Part shown: positions 34,527-43,768 of the stretch, piece by piece
Numbering within the stretch: the stretch's first letter is position 1
How the letters are laid out: the number at the start of each line of letters is the position of its first letter
From: Chryseobacterium sp. Tr-659
GTDB lineage: Bacteria; Bacteroidota; Bacteroidia; Flavobacteriales; Weeksellaceae
Direction: 5' to 3'
DNA: 64,000 bases
Assembly: GCF_011752975.1 (NCBI RefSeq)
Contig: NZ_VWWP01000001.1
Coordinates: forward strand, 434,001 to 498,000
Made by a program: the position numbers and the translations under genes
The notes under the pieces: model-generated
Told to the model about the DNA's origin: nothing
The model's database searches: none
What the model saw: the letters and a program-made list of their open reading frames with translations, nothing else

Positions 34527-34964
34527 TTAGTCGTGGATTGGAAGTACAAGCACCGGAACACTTGAACTTTTTGTAATACCTTTTGTTAAACTTCCTACAA
34601 ATACATCATAAATTCCACTTCTGCCGTGTGATCCCATCACAATATAATCTGCATTTTTTGCCTTTGCATGTTCCAGAATGATGTCTTTGGCCAGCCCTTG
34701 TTTTAAAAGGTGTTCACAATCGATATCATGACCAATGATTCTTTGCTCTATTTTATTGAGTTGTACCAGTTCTTCTCTGATCTCATTGGCTTCCACTTCC
34801 GGAAAATATTGAAATCCCATATCTCCAATCGCAAATCCTATATCTGATGGAGCTACGTGGATCAGGTAAATTCTGCCGTTAAGCTGTTTTGCAAATTTTA
34901 TGGCACCGTCTACCAGCTGGTCTGTCTTGTCCCCAAAATCTACGGGCAATACAATATTTATCAT
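34527..34964 (-). CDS. Universal stress protein (UspA family)
   Basis: The 145-aa single-domain protein begins with the UspA strand INIVLPVDFGDKTDQ. It has the ATP-binding signature G-x2-G-x9-G-S/T as GSHGRSGIYDVFVGSLT near residues 112-128, so it is probably of the nucleotide-binding type. Such proteins dimerise and respond to starvation or stress, but the exact role is unknown. The FAH-family gene upstream ends about 60 bp before it, and the two may be co-transcribed. Confidence 0.9.
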   Translation of the reverse strand: MINIVLPVDFGDKTDQLVDGAIKFAKQLNGRIYLIHVAPSDIGFAIGDMGFQYFPEVEANEIREELVQLNKIEQRIIGHDIDCEHLLKQGLAKDIILEHAKAKNADYIVMGSHGRSGIYDVFVGSLTKGITKSSSVPVLVLPIHD

Positions 34965-35023
34965 AACCTTTCATTTTGTTACCTAAAGGTATGAAAAATT
35001 TGTCAGAGTAGATGTTAAATAAC

Positions 35024-35629
35024 TTATAATATTCGGATATCAAGGACTTTTTCTTCCTGAAGATAAGCTTCCAGAATATCACCTTCATCTACTTTTCCAA
35101 CCCCTTTTGGTGTTCCTGTGAAGATAAGATCACCTACTCTTAAAGTGAAATACTGAGAAGCAAAAGCAATAATATCATCAAAATGGAACAACATATCTTT
35201 TGTGTTTCCATCCTGAACTTTCTCTTTATTTTTTAATAATGAAAACTGAAGATTGTCCAGACTGAAATTTTCTTTTTTAAAGAAGCTGCTCACTACGGCA
35301 GAACCGTCAAAACCTTTGGCAAGTTCCCACGGGAGTCCCTTTGATTTCAATTCACTCTGAAGATCTCTGGCTGTGAAATCAATTCCCAGACCTATTTCTT
35401 CATAATGCTTATTAGCAGATTCTTTCTGAATATATTTTCCTCCCTTGGAAATTTTTAGCACGACTTCCAGTTCGTAATGAATGTCATTTGAAAATTCAGG
35501 AATGTAGAAGTCATTACCTTTTAAAACCGCGGTATCGGGCTTCATAAAGATCACAGGATTCTCAGGAATTTCGTTTCCTAATTCTTTTGCATGCTCACTG
35601 TAGTTTCTTCCTATGCAGATTATTTTCAT
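35024..35629 (-). CDS. Fumarylacetoacetate hydrolase-family protein (acylpyruvase-like)
   Basis: The 201-aa length and IICIGRNYSEHAKELGNE opening match the short FAHD1/YcgM-type members that hydrolyse acylpyruvates or decarboxylate oxaloacetate. The metal-binding acidic residues are visible in HYELEVVLKI (two Glu) and GIDFTARDLQ (Asp), with the conserved Lys in ELAKGFDGS and GDLIFTGTPKGVG near the end. It is cytosolic and monomeric-domain. The precise substrate cannot be told from sequence. Confidence 0.88.
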   Translation of the reverse strand: MKIICIGRNYSEHAKELGNEIPENPVIFMKPDTAVLKGNDFYIPEFSNDIHYELEVVLKISKGGKYIQKESANKHYEEIGLGIDFTARDLQSELKSKGLPWELAKGFDGSAVVSSFFKKENFSLDNLQFSLLKNKEKVQDGNTKDMLFHFDDIIAFASQYFTLRVGDLIFTGTPKGVGKVDEGDILEAYLQEEKVLDIRIL

Positions 35630-35727
35630 AACTCTTTTATTTTATTTTTTGACTTTGCCACTGTGTGGGAATGAAGCCGTTTTTTATTATACTTTAAATG
35701 ATGTGAAAATTGTTGATTTTAATTGAC

Positions 35728-36126
35728 TCAATGAGTGAATTCATTCCCGCAATAATAACATTTGAACTTATGGCTCGTGAGAAATGAAATTCCAAAGAAG
35801 CTGGTGGCACTGTCGTCCCTGTAAATATGATTGGAGCCACATTTGGGGCAAACGAAATCAAACTCGGGATCTTCAATGGTATGTTCTACCTCGAGTGCGT
35901 ATTGCTCATTATCTTTATAATCCTGCAAAGCCTGCTGGGCTTTTTCCACATCTTCTTGAAAAACCTGGAGTTGTATACCGCCTACCGCCTGTGACAAAAG
36001 CCAGTCAGACTGAATAAGCTGTTCATTGGCAATAAAACTGTTAATACCGCTTTCAGCCAATATCTGTTTGTCCCTGTTAGCTTCCAGGGCAGTTTCATAA
36101 AATTTAAAACGAACCAGTTCAGACAT
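35728..36126 (-). CDS. DUF2007-domain protein with C-terminal zinc ribbon
   Basis: The 132-aa protein starts with the DUF2007 putative signal-transducing domain (LVRFKFYETALEANRDKQIL, then GINSFIANEQ and GGIQLQVFQEDVEKA). The C-terminus has two CxxC pairs (CPKCGSN and CYYCGNEF) forming a zinc ribbon. It begins 2 nt after the stop of the exonuclease gene upstream, so the two form an operon. Function unknown; a regulatory or nucleic-acid-associated role is possible from the ribbon. Confidence 0.82.
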   Translation of the reverse strand: MSELVRFKFYETALEANRDKQILAESGINSFIANEQLIQSDWLLSQAVGGIQLQVFQEDVEKAQQALQDYKDNEQYALEVEHTIEDPEFDFVCPKCGSNHIYRDDSATSFFGISFLTSHKFKCYYCGNEFTH

Positions 36127-36128
36127 CC

Positions 36129-36902
36129 TTAAAATCTGCTTGAAAGTTGAATTTTTGTAAATACCTTCTTGGTATATAACGGAAAATCAGCATTCTGAAG
36201 CCATCCGAAATACCCTAAATCTTTTTGGAAAACTGCTTTTACACCTTGGCCTTTATATTTTCCAAAGTTGAAAACTTCTTCCATTTTTTCGTTATATCCG
36301 ATAAATCCGGCAAGATCTGCATTTTTATTATGAAATGTGAATTCGCTTAACGGTCCTATTTCATTCGGAATATCGTCATATTTTCCTATCTGTGCATCCA
36401 GAACTTCAAAAGTGGCCATCACATCAGCTTCCGCAGAGTGCGCATTTTCCAATGTTTTTCCACAATAGAACTGATAAGCAGCTCCCAGGTTTCGGGGTTC
36501 CTTTTTATGGAAAATTGTCTGTGCATCCACCAGTCTGAATTTACTCAGATCAAAATCCATTCCCACTCTTAAAAGTTCTTCAGCCAAAAGCGGAACATCA
36601 AATCTGTTAGAATTAAATCCTCCCAAATCACTTCCGGAAAGCATTTCCATGATTTTTGGAGCAATATCCCTGAATGTAGGAGCATCTTTTACATCTTCAT
36701 CATAAATCCCGTGAATTTCACTGCTTTCTTTAGGAATAAGCATCTCAGGGTTTACACGCCATGTTTTGCTTTCTCTGGAAGCATCCGGATTTACTTTTAA
36801 GATACAGATCTCAACAATTCGATCTTTTCCGATATTCGTTCCCGTAGTTTCCAGGTCAAAAATACAAAGTGGTTTATGGAGTTTTAAATTCATGTTGATC
36901 AT
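36129..36902 (-). CDS. DnaQ-like DEDDh 3'-5' exonuclease
   Basis: The 257-aa protein has the exonuclease motifs in order: Exo I FDLETTGTN (D, E), Exo II GGFNSNRFDVPLL (D) and Exo III HSAEADVMATFEVL (H, D), making it a DEDDh nuclease of the DNA polymerase III epsilon/RNase T type. After about residue 185 an extra segment (FNFGKYKGQ, GWLQNADFPL) resembles the short module often found on stand-alone DnaQ-like proteins. It probably trims DNA or RNA ends in repair. The start at 36902 gives MINMNLK; the ATG at 36893 is an alternative. Confidence 0.9.
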   Translation of the reverse strand: MINMNLKLHKPLCIFDLETTGTNIGKDRIVEICILKVNPDASRESKTWRVNPEMLIPKESSEIHGIYDEDVKDAPTFRDIAPKIMEMLSGSDLGGFNSNRFDVPLLAEELLRVGMDFDLSKFRLVDAQTIFHKKEPRNLGAAYQFYCGKTLENAHSAEADVMATFEVLDAQIGKYDDIPNEIGPLSEFTFHNKNADLAGFIGYNEKMEEVFNFGKYKGQGVKAVFQKDLGYFGWLQNADFPLYTKKVFTKIQLSSRF

Positions 36903-36935
36903 TAATAATTTGAAATGTGTTTTGTTTAAATGATT

Positions 36936-37649
36936 TTATTTTAATTGTCGCTGAAAAATAAGAGACACTAATATATAATAAATTACAAGCATAGGAATTC
37001 CTACAAGCTGAAATATAGCAAGAATTGCAATACCACCTACCAATAATACCACTTTTGGATAGTTATCTTTCAGTTGTCTGGATTTGAATTTCATTGCCAT
37101 CATCTTGATCGGGCTGATCAAAAGCCAAGAAGTAATAATACTAAGCAGAACCAACAGCAGTTCGTTTTCAAATAGAAAACTGAAGGTCCCTGTTTCCTTA
37201 AAAGCATAATATAAACCGAACAATAAAACGGTATTTGTAGGAGTATTAAGTCCTTTAAAATAATAACGCTGCTCTTCGTCCAGGTTAAAAATCGCAAGTC
37301 TTAAACATGAGAATAAAGTAACCAGTAATCCGAAATATTTGATCTCGAATGGTAAATGAATACCAAAAAGTTCAGTTCCGAAAGGCTCAAGTGCTTTGTA
37401 CATGGTTAATCCCGGAATCAATCCGAAACTTACCATATCCGCAAGCGAGTCAAGCTGAAGCCCAAGATTGGAGTTTGATTTCATAGCTCTTGCTACAAAA
37501 CCGTCAAAAAAATCGAAAACAGAAGAGAGGATAAGGCAGATTGCCGTAGTTTGATAGTCTCCTAAAATAAGGTGTATTGCCCCAATGCAGCCTGCAAATA
37601 AATTTGCCAGGGTTAAGGCATTAGCCAGATTATTCTTTATAAAATCCAT
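36936..37649 (-). CDS. pssA: CDP-diacylglycerol-serine O-phosphatidyltransferase
   Basis: Makes phosphatidylserine, the precursor of phosphatidylethanolamine, at the inner membrane. The CDP-alcohol phosphotransferase signature DG-x2-AR-x8-G-x3-D-x3-D is present as DGFVARAMKS followed by NLGLQLDSLAD. It has about six to eight membrane helices, 237 aa. The frame reaches a GTG at 37655, but that codon overlaps the TAATTTTG box, so the ATG at 37649 is the likely start. It diverges from the LTA-synthase-like gene across 83 bp. Confidence 0.92.
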   Translation of the reverse strand: MDFIKNNLANALTLANLFAGCIGAIHLILGDYQTTAICLILSSVFDFFDGFVARAMKSNSNLGLQLDSLADMVSFGLIPGLTMYKALEPFGTELFGIHLPFEIKYFGLLVTLFSCLRLAIFNLDEEQRYYFKGLNTPTNTVLLFGLYYAFKETGTFSFLFENELLLVLLSIITSWLLISPIKMMAMKFKSRQLKDNYPKVVLLVGGIAILAIFQLVGIPMLVIYYILVSLIFQRQLK

Positions 37650-37654
37650 AACCA

Positions 37655-37662
37655 CAAAATTA
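37655..37662 (-). promoter_or_regulatory. -7 box 5 nt before pssA
   Basis: TAATTTTG on the minus strand ends 5 nt before the ATG at 37649, another TAnnTTTG box hard against a start codon. Confidence 0.5.
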
Positions 37663-37726
37663 CAGTTTTTACAAATTCTAACTCAAAATAATCTGAACTA
37701 AAAAATGCATTGAAGTGATTTTGATG

Positions 37727-37734
37727 TAAATTTG
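37727..37734 (+). promoter_or_regulatory. -7 box 4 nt before the LTA-synthase-like gene
   Basis: TAAATTTG, then CCGC, then the ATG at 37739. It matches the TAnnTTTG-N4-ATG arrangement seen at several genes here. Confidence 0.5.
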
Positions 37735-37738
37735 CCGC

Positions 37739-39667
37739 ATGAAGTTTTTAAAAGGATTGAGAAAACAGGAAATTCTGGCATTGCTTTACAGGATTTTTTT
37801 AGCCTATGTTTTTTATCAGATTGCAAGACTTTTGTTCTGGTATTTTAATAAAGATCTGATAAAAGTTGACTCTGTTTCAGAATATTTGAAGCTTGCCTAT
37901 CATGGTACTGCTTTCGATACGACTGCAATTTTGTATGTCAATTCATTATTTATTTTGTTAAGCCTTCTGCCTTTGGTGATCAATACAAAAAAAGGATTTC
38001 AAAAAGTTCTTTTCTGGGTGTATTTTATTACCAACGGACTTGCCTATGCGATGAACTTCGGAGATTTTATTTATTATAAATTTTCTCAGGCAAGGCTTAC
38101 TTCAGCAGTATTTCAGGTGGCAGAGCATGAATCTAATGTTTCTCAAACCCTGATGATCTCTATCGGCCAGCACCCTTTTGTATTGGTTTGGTATATCATA
38201 TTAATGATTCTATGGGTTTTTCTGTATAAAAAAGTAAAAGTGGAAGAAACAAAACCTGCTAATCTGCTTACTTATTTCCTTACCTCAATATTGGCGCTTT
38301 GTATTACTGCCGTACTGGTTGTAGGCGGAATCAGAGGAGATTTTAAACACAGTACAAGGCCGATTAACATGGTGGATGCAACGCGTTTTGTGACGAATCC
38401 TCTGCAGGGAAATATGGTACTTAACAGTACATTTTCTTTTTTCAGAACTTTAAATACAAACAACTTTAAAGAAGTGCATTTTGTAGATGATAAATACATT
38501 GAACAGCATGTGCAGCCTTATAAAGTTTATGATAGAAAGGTAGAAAACCGCCCGAATATTGTCATTTTTATTGTAGAATCTTTCGGAAGAGAATATTCAG
38601 GAGCATTCAATAAAGATAAAAACATTAAAGATTATGTTTCCTATACTCCGTTTATGGATAGTCTGGCAACACAGAGTCTTATTTTTCCTAATACATTTGC
38701 AAACGGAAGGCAGTCAATTCATGGGATGAGCAGCGTATTGGCCGGAATTCCGAGTCTTGCAGATGCTTTTACAGGATCTCCGTATTCCAACCAAAAAATT
38801 CAGTCTATTGTTTCGGTATGCAATGAGTTGGGATATGACACCTCCTTTTATCATGGAGCACCTAACGGATCGATGGGGTTCCTGGGATTTGGAAATATTT
38901 TAGGCTTTAAACATTATTTCGGAAAAACAGAATATAATCATGATGAAGACTTTGACGGAATGTGGGCCATCTGGGATGAACCTTTCCTTCAGTATTTTGC
39001 TAAAAATGTAGGAAAGAAACAACCATTTATGACTACGGTATTTACTGCTTCATCGCACCATCCGTTTAAAATTCCTGAAAAATATAACGGGAAATTTAAA
39101 AAAGGAAAAATAGAAATGCATGAGCCGATCCAATACACGGATTACGCCATTAAAAAATATTTTGAAACAGCTAAAAAACAGCCTTGGTTCCATAATACGA
39201 TTTTTGTTTTCACGGGAGATCATACCAACCAGATTTATTATCCTGAATATGAAAAAGCAATGAACCGCTTTGCTGTTCCGTTGATTTTCTATTCTCCAAA
39301 TCCGGAATATCAACTGAAGGGAATAAATCCTGAAATAGCACAACAGGCAGATATTTATCCGACATTAACAGATCTGATAGGCTATAATAAACCTATAAGA
39401 AGCTGGGGAAGAAGTTTAGTAAGTGATAAAAAATATCCTTTCATTGTAGTGAATTCAGACGGAACAACTGAGCAGTTCATGATCGGGAACTATATCTATC
39501 GTTTTGATGGAAAAGAGATTACCGGAGTATATGATAAATCTGATCTGGGTCTGGAAAAAAATCTGATCAACGAGCTTAAAAGCCCGGAAGTAGAACAGGG
39601 GAAACTAACAGCTAAAGCCTGGTACCAGGATTATATGCATAGAGTGATTACTAGGAAACTGTATTAA
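37739..39667 (+). CDS. LTA synthase-family sulfatase-fold membrane enzyme
   Basis: The 642-aa protein has about five N-terminal membrane helices, then an extracytoplasmic alkaline-phosphatase-fold domain. RPNIVIFIVESFGREYSGAF opens the domain with a metal-binding Glu. ANGRQSIHGMSS carries the likely nucleophile region, where LtaS has Thr and here Ser is the candidate. FTGDHTNQ supplies the Asp-His pair. In Gram-negative Bacteroidetes such enzymes move phosphoglycerol or phosphoethanolamine onto lipids or glycans rather than making lipoteichoic acid. It sits opposite pssA, which fits envelope lipid metabolism. Confidence 0.87.
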   Translation: MKFLKGLRKQEILALLYRIFLAYVFYQIARLLFWYFNKDLIKVDSVSEYLKLAYHGTAFDTTAILYVNSLFILLSLLPLVINTKKGFQKVLFWVYFITNGLAYAMNFGDFIYYKFSQARLTSAVFQVAEHESNVSQTLMISIGQHPFVLVWYIILMILWVFLYKKVKVEETKPANLLTYFLTSILALCITAVLVVGGIRGDFKHSTRPINMVDATRFVTNPLQGNMVLNSTFSFFRTLNTNNFKEVHFVDDKYIEQHVQPYKVYDRKVENRPNIVIFIVESFGREYSGAFNKDKNIKDYVSYTPFMDSLATQSLIFPNTFANGRQSIHGMSSVLAGIPSLADAFTGSPYSNQKIQSIVSVCNELGYDTSFYHGAPNGSMGFLGFGNILGFKHYFGKTEYNHDEDFDGMWAIWDEPFLQYFAKNVGKKQPFMTTVFTASSHHPFKIPEKYNGKFKKGKIEMHEPIQYTDYAIKKYFETAKKQPWFHNTIFVFTGDHTNQIYYPEYEKAMNRFAVPLIFYSPNPEYQLKGINPEIAQQADIYPTLTDLIGYNKPIRSWGRSLVSDKKYPFIVVNSDGTTEQFMIGNYIYRFDGKEITGVYDKSDLGLEKNLINELKSPEVEQGKLTAKAWYQDYMHRVITRKLY

Positions 39668-39900
39668 GATGAAAAGCTAAAAGGTAAAACTATAAAAAAG
39701 TGAAAAATGAATGTGCGGAGGGTCATTGCCCTTTAGCCATTTCGCCATTTCGCTTTTTTGCCTATTTACCTTTTTGCAATTTTACTCCTTTTTACCTCTT
39801 TATGCTTTGTATAATAAAAGTTTTTGTTCGTTGAAAATTAATTTATATTTTTATCAATACGTAGTAAGAATATTATATTTAAATTAAAACTAAAAGAAAT

Positions 39901-40320
39901 ATGAAAAAATTAATGTTAACATTTGCGCTTTCTTTGTTCAGCGTACTGACGTTTGCACAGATAGAAGGCAAGTGGAAAACAATAGATGATGAGACAAAAC
40001 AGGCTAAATCTATTGTAGAGATCTTTAAAAAATCCGACGGGAAATATTATGGAAAAGTTTCTCAGTTGTTGATCAAGCCTGCAGATCCTAATTGTACGGT
40101 TTGTAAAGATGACAGAAAAGGAAAACCAATTTTAGGCCTGGAAATCATCAGAGGATTATCTAAAGACGGGGATGAGTTTTCAGGAGGAACAATCACAGAT
40201 CCAAAAACAGGAAAAACCTACAAATGTACCATTACAAGAAAAGGTGATAAACTTAATGTAAGAGGGTATTTAGGAGTATCCTTATTAGGAAGAACCCAGG
40301 TTTGGGAGAAAGCAAATTAA
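39901..40320 (+). CDS. DUF2147-family secreted protein
   Basis: The 139-aa protein has a signal peptide (MKKLMLTFALSLFSVLTFAQ) and one DUF2147 domain: EGKWKTIDDETKQAKSIVEI, GKYYGKV, then CTVCKDDRKGKPILGLEII and YLGVSLLGRTQVWEK. The two Cys in CTVC are a family feature and may form a disulfide. It is a small beta-barrel-like periplasmic protein of unknown function, common in proteobacteria and Bacteroidetes. The 233 bp upstream is A/T-rich with imperfect short repeats. Confidence 0.88.
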   Translation: MKKLMLTFALSLFSVLTFAQIEGKWKTIDDETKQAKSIVEIFKKSDGKYYGKVSQLLIKPADPNCTVCKDDRKGKPILGLEIIRGLSKDGDEFSGGTITDPKTGKTYKCTITRKGDKLNVRGYLGVSLLGRTQVWEKAN

Positions 40321-40341
40321 CCTAAGTTTAAATAGAATTTC

Positions 40342-40376
40342 AAAACGGTATTTCAGCAATGAAGTGCCGTTTTTTT
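40342..40376 (+). terminator. Intrinsic terminator after the DUF2147 gene
   Basis: AAAACGG (40342-40348) pairs with CCGTTTT (40367-40373), extended by weaker pairs, followed by Ts. Confidence 0.8.
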
Positions 40377-40612
40377 GAAAATAACTCTGAATAGGATACT
40401 GATGTAAGCCTAAAAAAATCAATCAAAGTATCTTTCAGTTCTTTTTTCAAACTTCAATAACTTCTTTCTTCCAGCCTCCAGCTCCCTTTCCATTAAAACA
40501 TTCCTTCTTAAATTATCATTAATATTATCCCTTCCTCCTCAAATGAGATGCCTTTTTATTATGTGTATAATAAAAAAACACTATTTTTGTAGTCTAAATT
40601 TTTCAAGAAAAT

Positions 40613-41593
40613 ATGGCAGAATATACTTTTCGTGAGGTAATTGCACAGGCAATGAGCGAGGAAATGCGTAAAGACGAATCTATCTACCTGATGGGGGAGG
40701 AAGTTGCAGAATATAATGGTGCATATAAAGCTTCAAAAGGAATGCTGGATGAATTTGGTCCGAAAAGAGTAATCGATACACCGATTGCAGAACTTGGATT
40801 TACAGGAATCTCTGTGGGAGCTGCAATGAATGGGAACAGACCTATCGTAGAATTTATGACATTCAATTTCTCATTAGTAGGAATTGATCAGATTATCAAT
40901 AATGCAGCGAAAATCCGTCAGATGAGCGGTGGACAGTGGAACTGCCCAATCGTTTTCCGTGGTCCTACTGCTTCTGCAGGACAGCTGGGAGCTACACACT
41001 CTCAGGCTTTTGAAGGTTGGTTTGCCAACTGCCCGGGGCTTAAAGTGGTAGTACCTTCAAATCCTTATGATGCAAAAGGGTTATTGAAAACCGCAATCCA
41101 GGATAATGATCCGGTTATTTTCATGGAATCTGAACAGATGTATGGAGATAAAATGGAAATTCCTGAAGAAGAATATTATTTACCAATAGGAAAAGCAGAT
41201 ATCAAGAGAGAAGGTACAGATGTTACTTTGGTTTCTTTCGGTAAGATTATGAAGCTGGCTTTACAGGCTGCTGAAGATATGGCTAAAGAAGGAATCTCTG
41301 TAGAAGTAATAGATCTTAGAACTGTTCGTCCTCTTGATTTTGATACGATTTTAGAATCTGTAAAGAAAACAAACAGATTAGTTATTTTAGAAGAAGCTTG
41401 GCCGTTTGGTTCAATATCTTCAGAAATTACATATATGGTACAGCAAAAAGCATTCGATTATTTAGATGCTCCTATCAAGAGAATTACGACTCCTGATGCA
41501 CCAGCACCATACTCTGCGGCCCTATTTGCAGAATGGTTCCCTAAACTTGAAAAAGTGAAAGAGGAAATTAAAAAGGCGATGTACGTTAAATAG
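40613..41593 (+). CDS. pdhB: Pyruvate dehydrogenase E1 component, beta subunit
   Basis: With the alpha subunit it decarboxylates pyruvate on thiamine diphosphate and passes the acetyl group to E2 lipoyl groups. The 326-aa length and sequence are typical: FREVIAQAMSEEMRKDE, MGEEVAEYNGAYK, RVIDTPIAELGFTGISVGAA (with the cofactor-contacting Glu), FRGPTASAGQLGATHSQ and the C-terminal transketolase domain. Neither pdhA nor E2 is adjacent, so the complex genes are split in this genome. TATTTTTG at 40582-40589 is the probable -7 box; a GAAA-loop terminator follows. Confidence 0.94.
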   Translation: MAEYTFREVIAQAMSEEMRKDESIYLMGEEVAEYNGAYKASKGMLDEFGPKRVIDTPIAELGFTGISVGAAMNGNRPIVEFMTFNFSLVGIDQIINNAAKIRQMSGGQWNCPIVFRGPTASAGQLGATHSQAFEGWFANCPGLKVVVPSNPYDAKGLLKTAIQDNDPVIFMESEQMYGDKMEIPEEEYYLPIGKADIKREGTDVTLVSFGKIMKLALQAAEDMAKEGISVEVIDLRTVRPLDFDTILESVKKTNRLVILEEAWPFGSISSEITYMVQQKAFDYLDAPIKRITTPDAPAPYSAALFAEWFPKLEKVKEEIKKAMYVK

Positions 41594-41600
41594 TAATAGA

Positions 41601-41626
41601 AAAAAACTTCCGAAAGGAAGTTTTTT
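41601..41626 (+). terminator. Intrinsic terminator after pdhB
   Basis: AAAAAACTTCC and GGAAGTTTTTT pair around a GAAA tetraloop (41612-41615). Confidence 0.92.
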
Positions 41627-41707
41627 CATTTATTATATTCATGAAGAAAAGTTCTTGAGGTCATAAATTTAGTATAAATTTGCGCGTTTAAAATAAAATA
41701 AGCTGAC

Positions 41708-43702
41708 ATGGCAGACGTTACAGAAGATGGTTATCACTTTGACATAAAAAAACTATCTTTCATTGGAGTTTTAGTTTCCCTGGGTATTGTTTTCGGAGAT
41801 ATCGGAACATCACCGCTTTACGTAATGAAAGCGATTGTAAATGCAAGGAATGAAGGGAGTACAATGCCTTTCAATGAGTACATAGAAGGAGCTCTCTCCT
41901 GTATTATCTGGACTCTTACCCTGCAAACCACGATAAAATATGTGATCATTGCACTTAGAGCAGATAACAAAGGAGAAGGAGGTATTTTAGCTCTATTCTC
42001 ACTGGTTAGAAACCTTAAAAAAGGCTGGCTCTATCTTATTGCGATTATAGGAGCCGCTGCACTTATTGCAGACGGAGTGATTACACCATCGCTTACCGTA
42101 ATGTCTGCAATTGAAGGTCTTGAAATTTACAATCCTCATACACCAGTTGTCCCTATCACCATTGGAATCCTGATTGCTATTTTTTTCGTACAGCAATTTG
42201 GTACAAGCTTTATCGGGAAGTTTTTCGGCCCTGTGATGGTTGTGTGGTTTTTAGTACTGGGAGGTCTGGGAGTAATGCATTTAAGTGAAAATTTTGAAAT
42301 TCTGAGATCTTTCAATCCTTATTATGCTTATAAGCTTATAGTAAATTCTCCTAGTGCCATTGTTATTTTAGGTGCTGTATTCCTTTGTACAACCGGAGCG
42401 GAAGCCCTTTATTCAGACCTTGGGCACTGCGGAGCCAAAAATATAAGAGTAAGCTGGGCATTTGTTAAGATAATGCTTATCTTAAACTATTTGGGACAAG
42501 GTGCATGGCTTTTAACAAACCACGGAAAACCAGGGTTCTCGGTAGTAAACCCGTTCTTCGGAATTATGGAAGAGTGGATGATTATTCCAGGAGTAATTTT
42601 GGCTACTGCCGCTGCAATCATTGCCAGTCAGGCATTGATTACAGGTTCTTTCACCATTTTCTCTGAAGCAATGTCTCTTAATTTATGGCCTAATCAGAAA
42701 ATTGATTACCCTTCCGGGGTTAAAGGGCAAATGTATATTCCAAGAATTAATTGGGGACTTTTGATCCTTTGTATTATTGTAGTACTTCACTTCAGAGAAT
42801 CAGGAAAAATGGAAGCGGCATACGGACTTTCAATCACGGTAACGATGCTGATGACAACAGTCTTGCTGATCTTCTGGTTATTGAAACATAGAGTAAGCAA
42901 AGTATTGATACTAGTGTTTGCCTTTGTATATCTGGCCATTGAATTAGGTTTCTTCGGAGCTAATATCATCAAGTTTATGGAAGGAGGTTGGATCACAGTT
43001 GTGCTGGCCGGTTCTATCGGAGTTTCCATGTATGCTTGGTACAACGGAAGATTGATAAAGACAAGATTTATTCAGTTTGTAAAAATTGATAAATATGTGT
43101 CGATTCTTAAAGATATGAAACTGGACGAAACGATTCCAAAATATGCTACCAATCTTGCTTACCTGAGCAGAGCAAAAAGAAATGATGAAGTAGAATCAAA
43201 AATTATCTATTCCATCATTAAAAAACAGCCGAAAAGAGCGGATCATTATTTCATTCTGAGTATCGTCAACCAGGAAGATCCGTATACATTTAAATATACG
43301 GTGGATGAAATTCTTCCGGGAACCGTTTATAAGATCAATTTCCTTTTAGGATTTAAAGTTGACAGAAGAATCAATGATTATTTCAATATGGTGTTGAAGG
43401 ATTTAATGGCTGATGGAACCATTCCTTCAAGAAGCAGCCACCCATCTTTAAGAGCACATGATATACCACCGGATCTGAAGTATGTAATCATAGATAACAC
43501 CTATATCAACGATATCCTTTTAACTGTTAAACAGAAGATTACGCTTAATATTTACAACTTTGTGAAGTATATCGGAAGTGACGACTTTAAAGCCTGGGGA
43601 GTGTCTTCGCACAATGTTGAAGTGGAATCTGCACCTATTACCGAACTCACGGTATATGATAACAGAATTGAACAATCAGGGTACTTCCGCCACAACTCTT
43701 AA
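41708..43702 (+). CDS. kup: KUP-family potassium uptake protein
   Basis: The 664-aa transporter begins with the KUP signature GIVFGDIGTSPLYVMKA near residues 26-42, then KYVIIALRADNKGEGGILAL and ADGVITPSLTVMSAIEGLE. About twelve membrane helices are followed by a cytosolic tail of roughly 200 residues (from about 450). It is a proton-coupled K+ importer. The promoter candidate is TTG (41655-41657), 17 nt, TAAATTTG (41675-41682). It ends 66 bp before the Fur-family gene on the same strand with no clear terminator, so read-through is possible. Confidence 0.95.
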   Translation: MADVTEDGYHFDIKKLSFIGVLVSLGIVFGDIGTSPLYVMKAIVNARNEGSTMPFNEYIEGALSCIIWTLTLQTTIKYVIIALRADNKGEGGILALFSLVRNLKKGWLYLIAIIGAAALIADGVITPSLTVMSAIEGLEIYNPHTPVVPITIGILIAIFFVQQFGTSFIGKFFGPVMVVWFLVLGGLGVMHLSENFEILRSFNPYYAYKLIVNSPSAIVILGAVFLCTTGAEALYSDLGHCGAKNIRVSWAFVKIMLILNYLGQGAWLLTNHGKPGFSVVNPFFGIMEEWMIIPGVILATAAAIIASQALITGSFTIFSEAMSLNLWPNQKIDYPSGVKGQMYIPRINWGLLILCIIVVLHFRESGKMEAAYGLSITVTMLMTTVLLIFWLLKHRVSKVLILVFAFVYLAIELGFFGANIIKFMEGGWITVVLAGSIGVSMYAWYNGRLIKTRFIQFVKIDKYVSILKDMKLDETIPKYATNLAYLSRAKRNDEVESKIIYSIIKKQPKRADHYFILSIVNQEDPYTFKYTVDEILPGTVYKINFLLGFKVDRRINDYFNMVLKDLMADGTIPSRSSHPSLRAHDIPPDLKYVIIDNTYINDILLTVKQKITLNIYNFVKYIGSDDFKAWGVSSHNVEVESAPITELTVYDNRIEQSGYFRHNS

Positions 43703-43768
43703 ATCACAGACATTCAACCATACTATCTATTTAAATAAAATTCAATAAATTTGTAGATAATTTTTTTA

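Noticed and set aside
37650..37655. GTG start for pssA
   Set aside because: This codon overlaps the last base of the TAATTTTG box; the ATG at 37649 is better placed.
39668..39900. Runs of TTTACC/TTTTGC and CCATTTCG-type short repeats
   Set aside because: Low-complexity A/T-rich intergenic DNA with no consistent unit or ORF.
40378..40581. Possible small gene or RNA between the DUF2147 gene and pdhB
   Set aside because: Pyrimidine-rich stretch with no ORF, hairpin or terminator beyond the one already listed.
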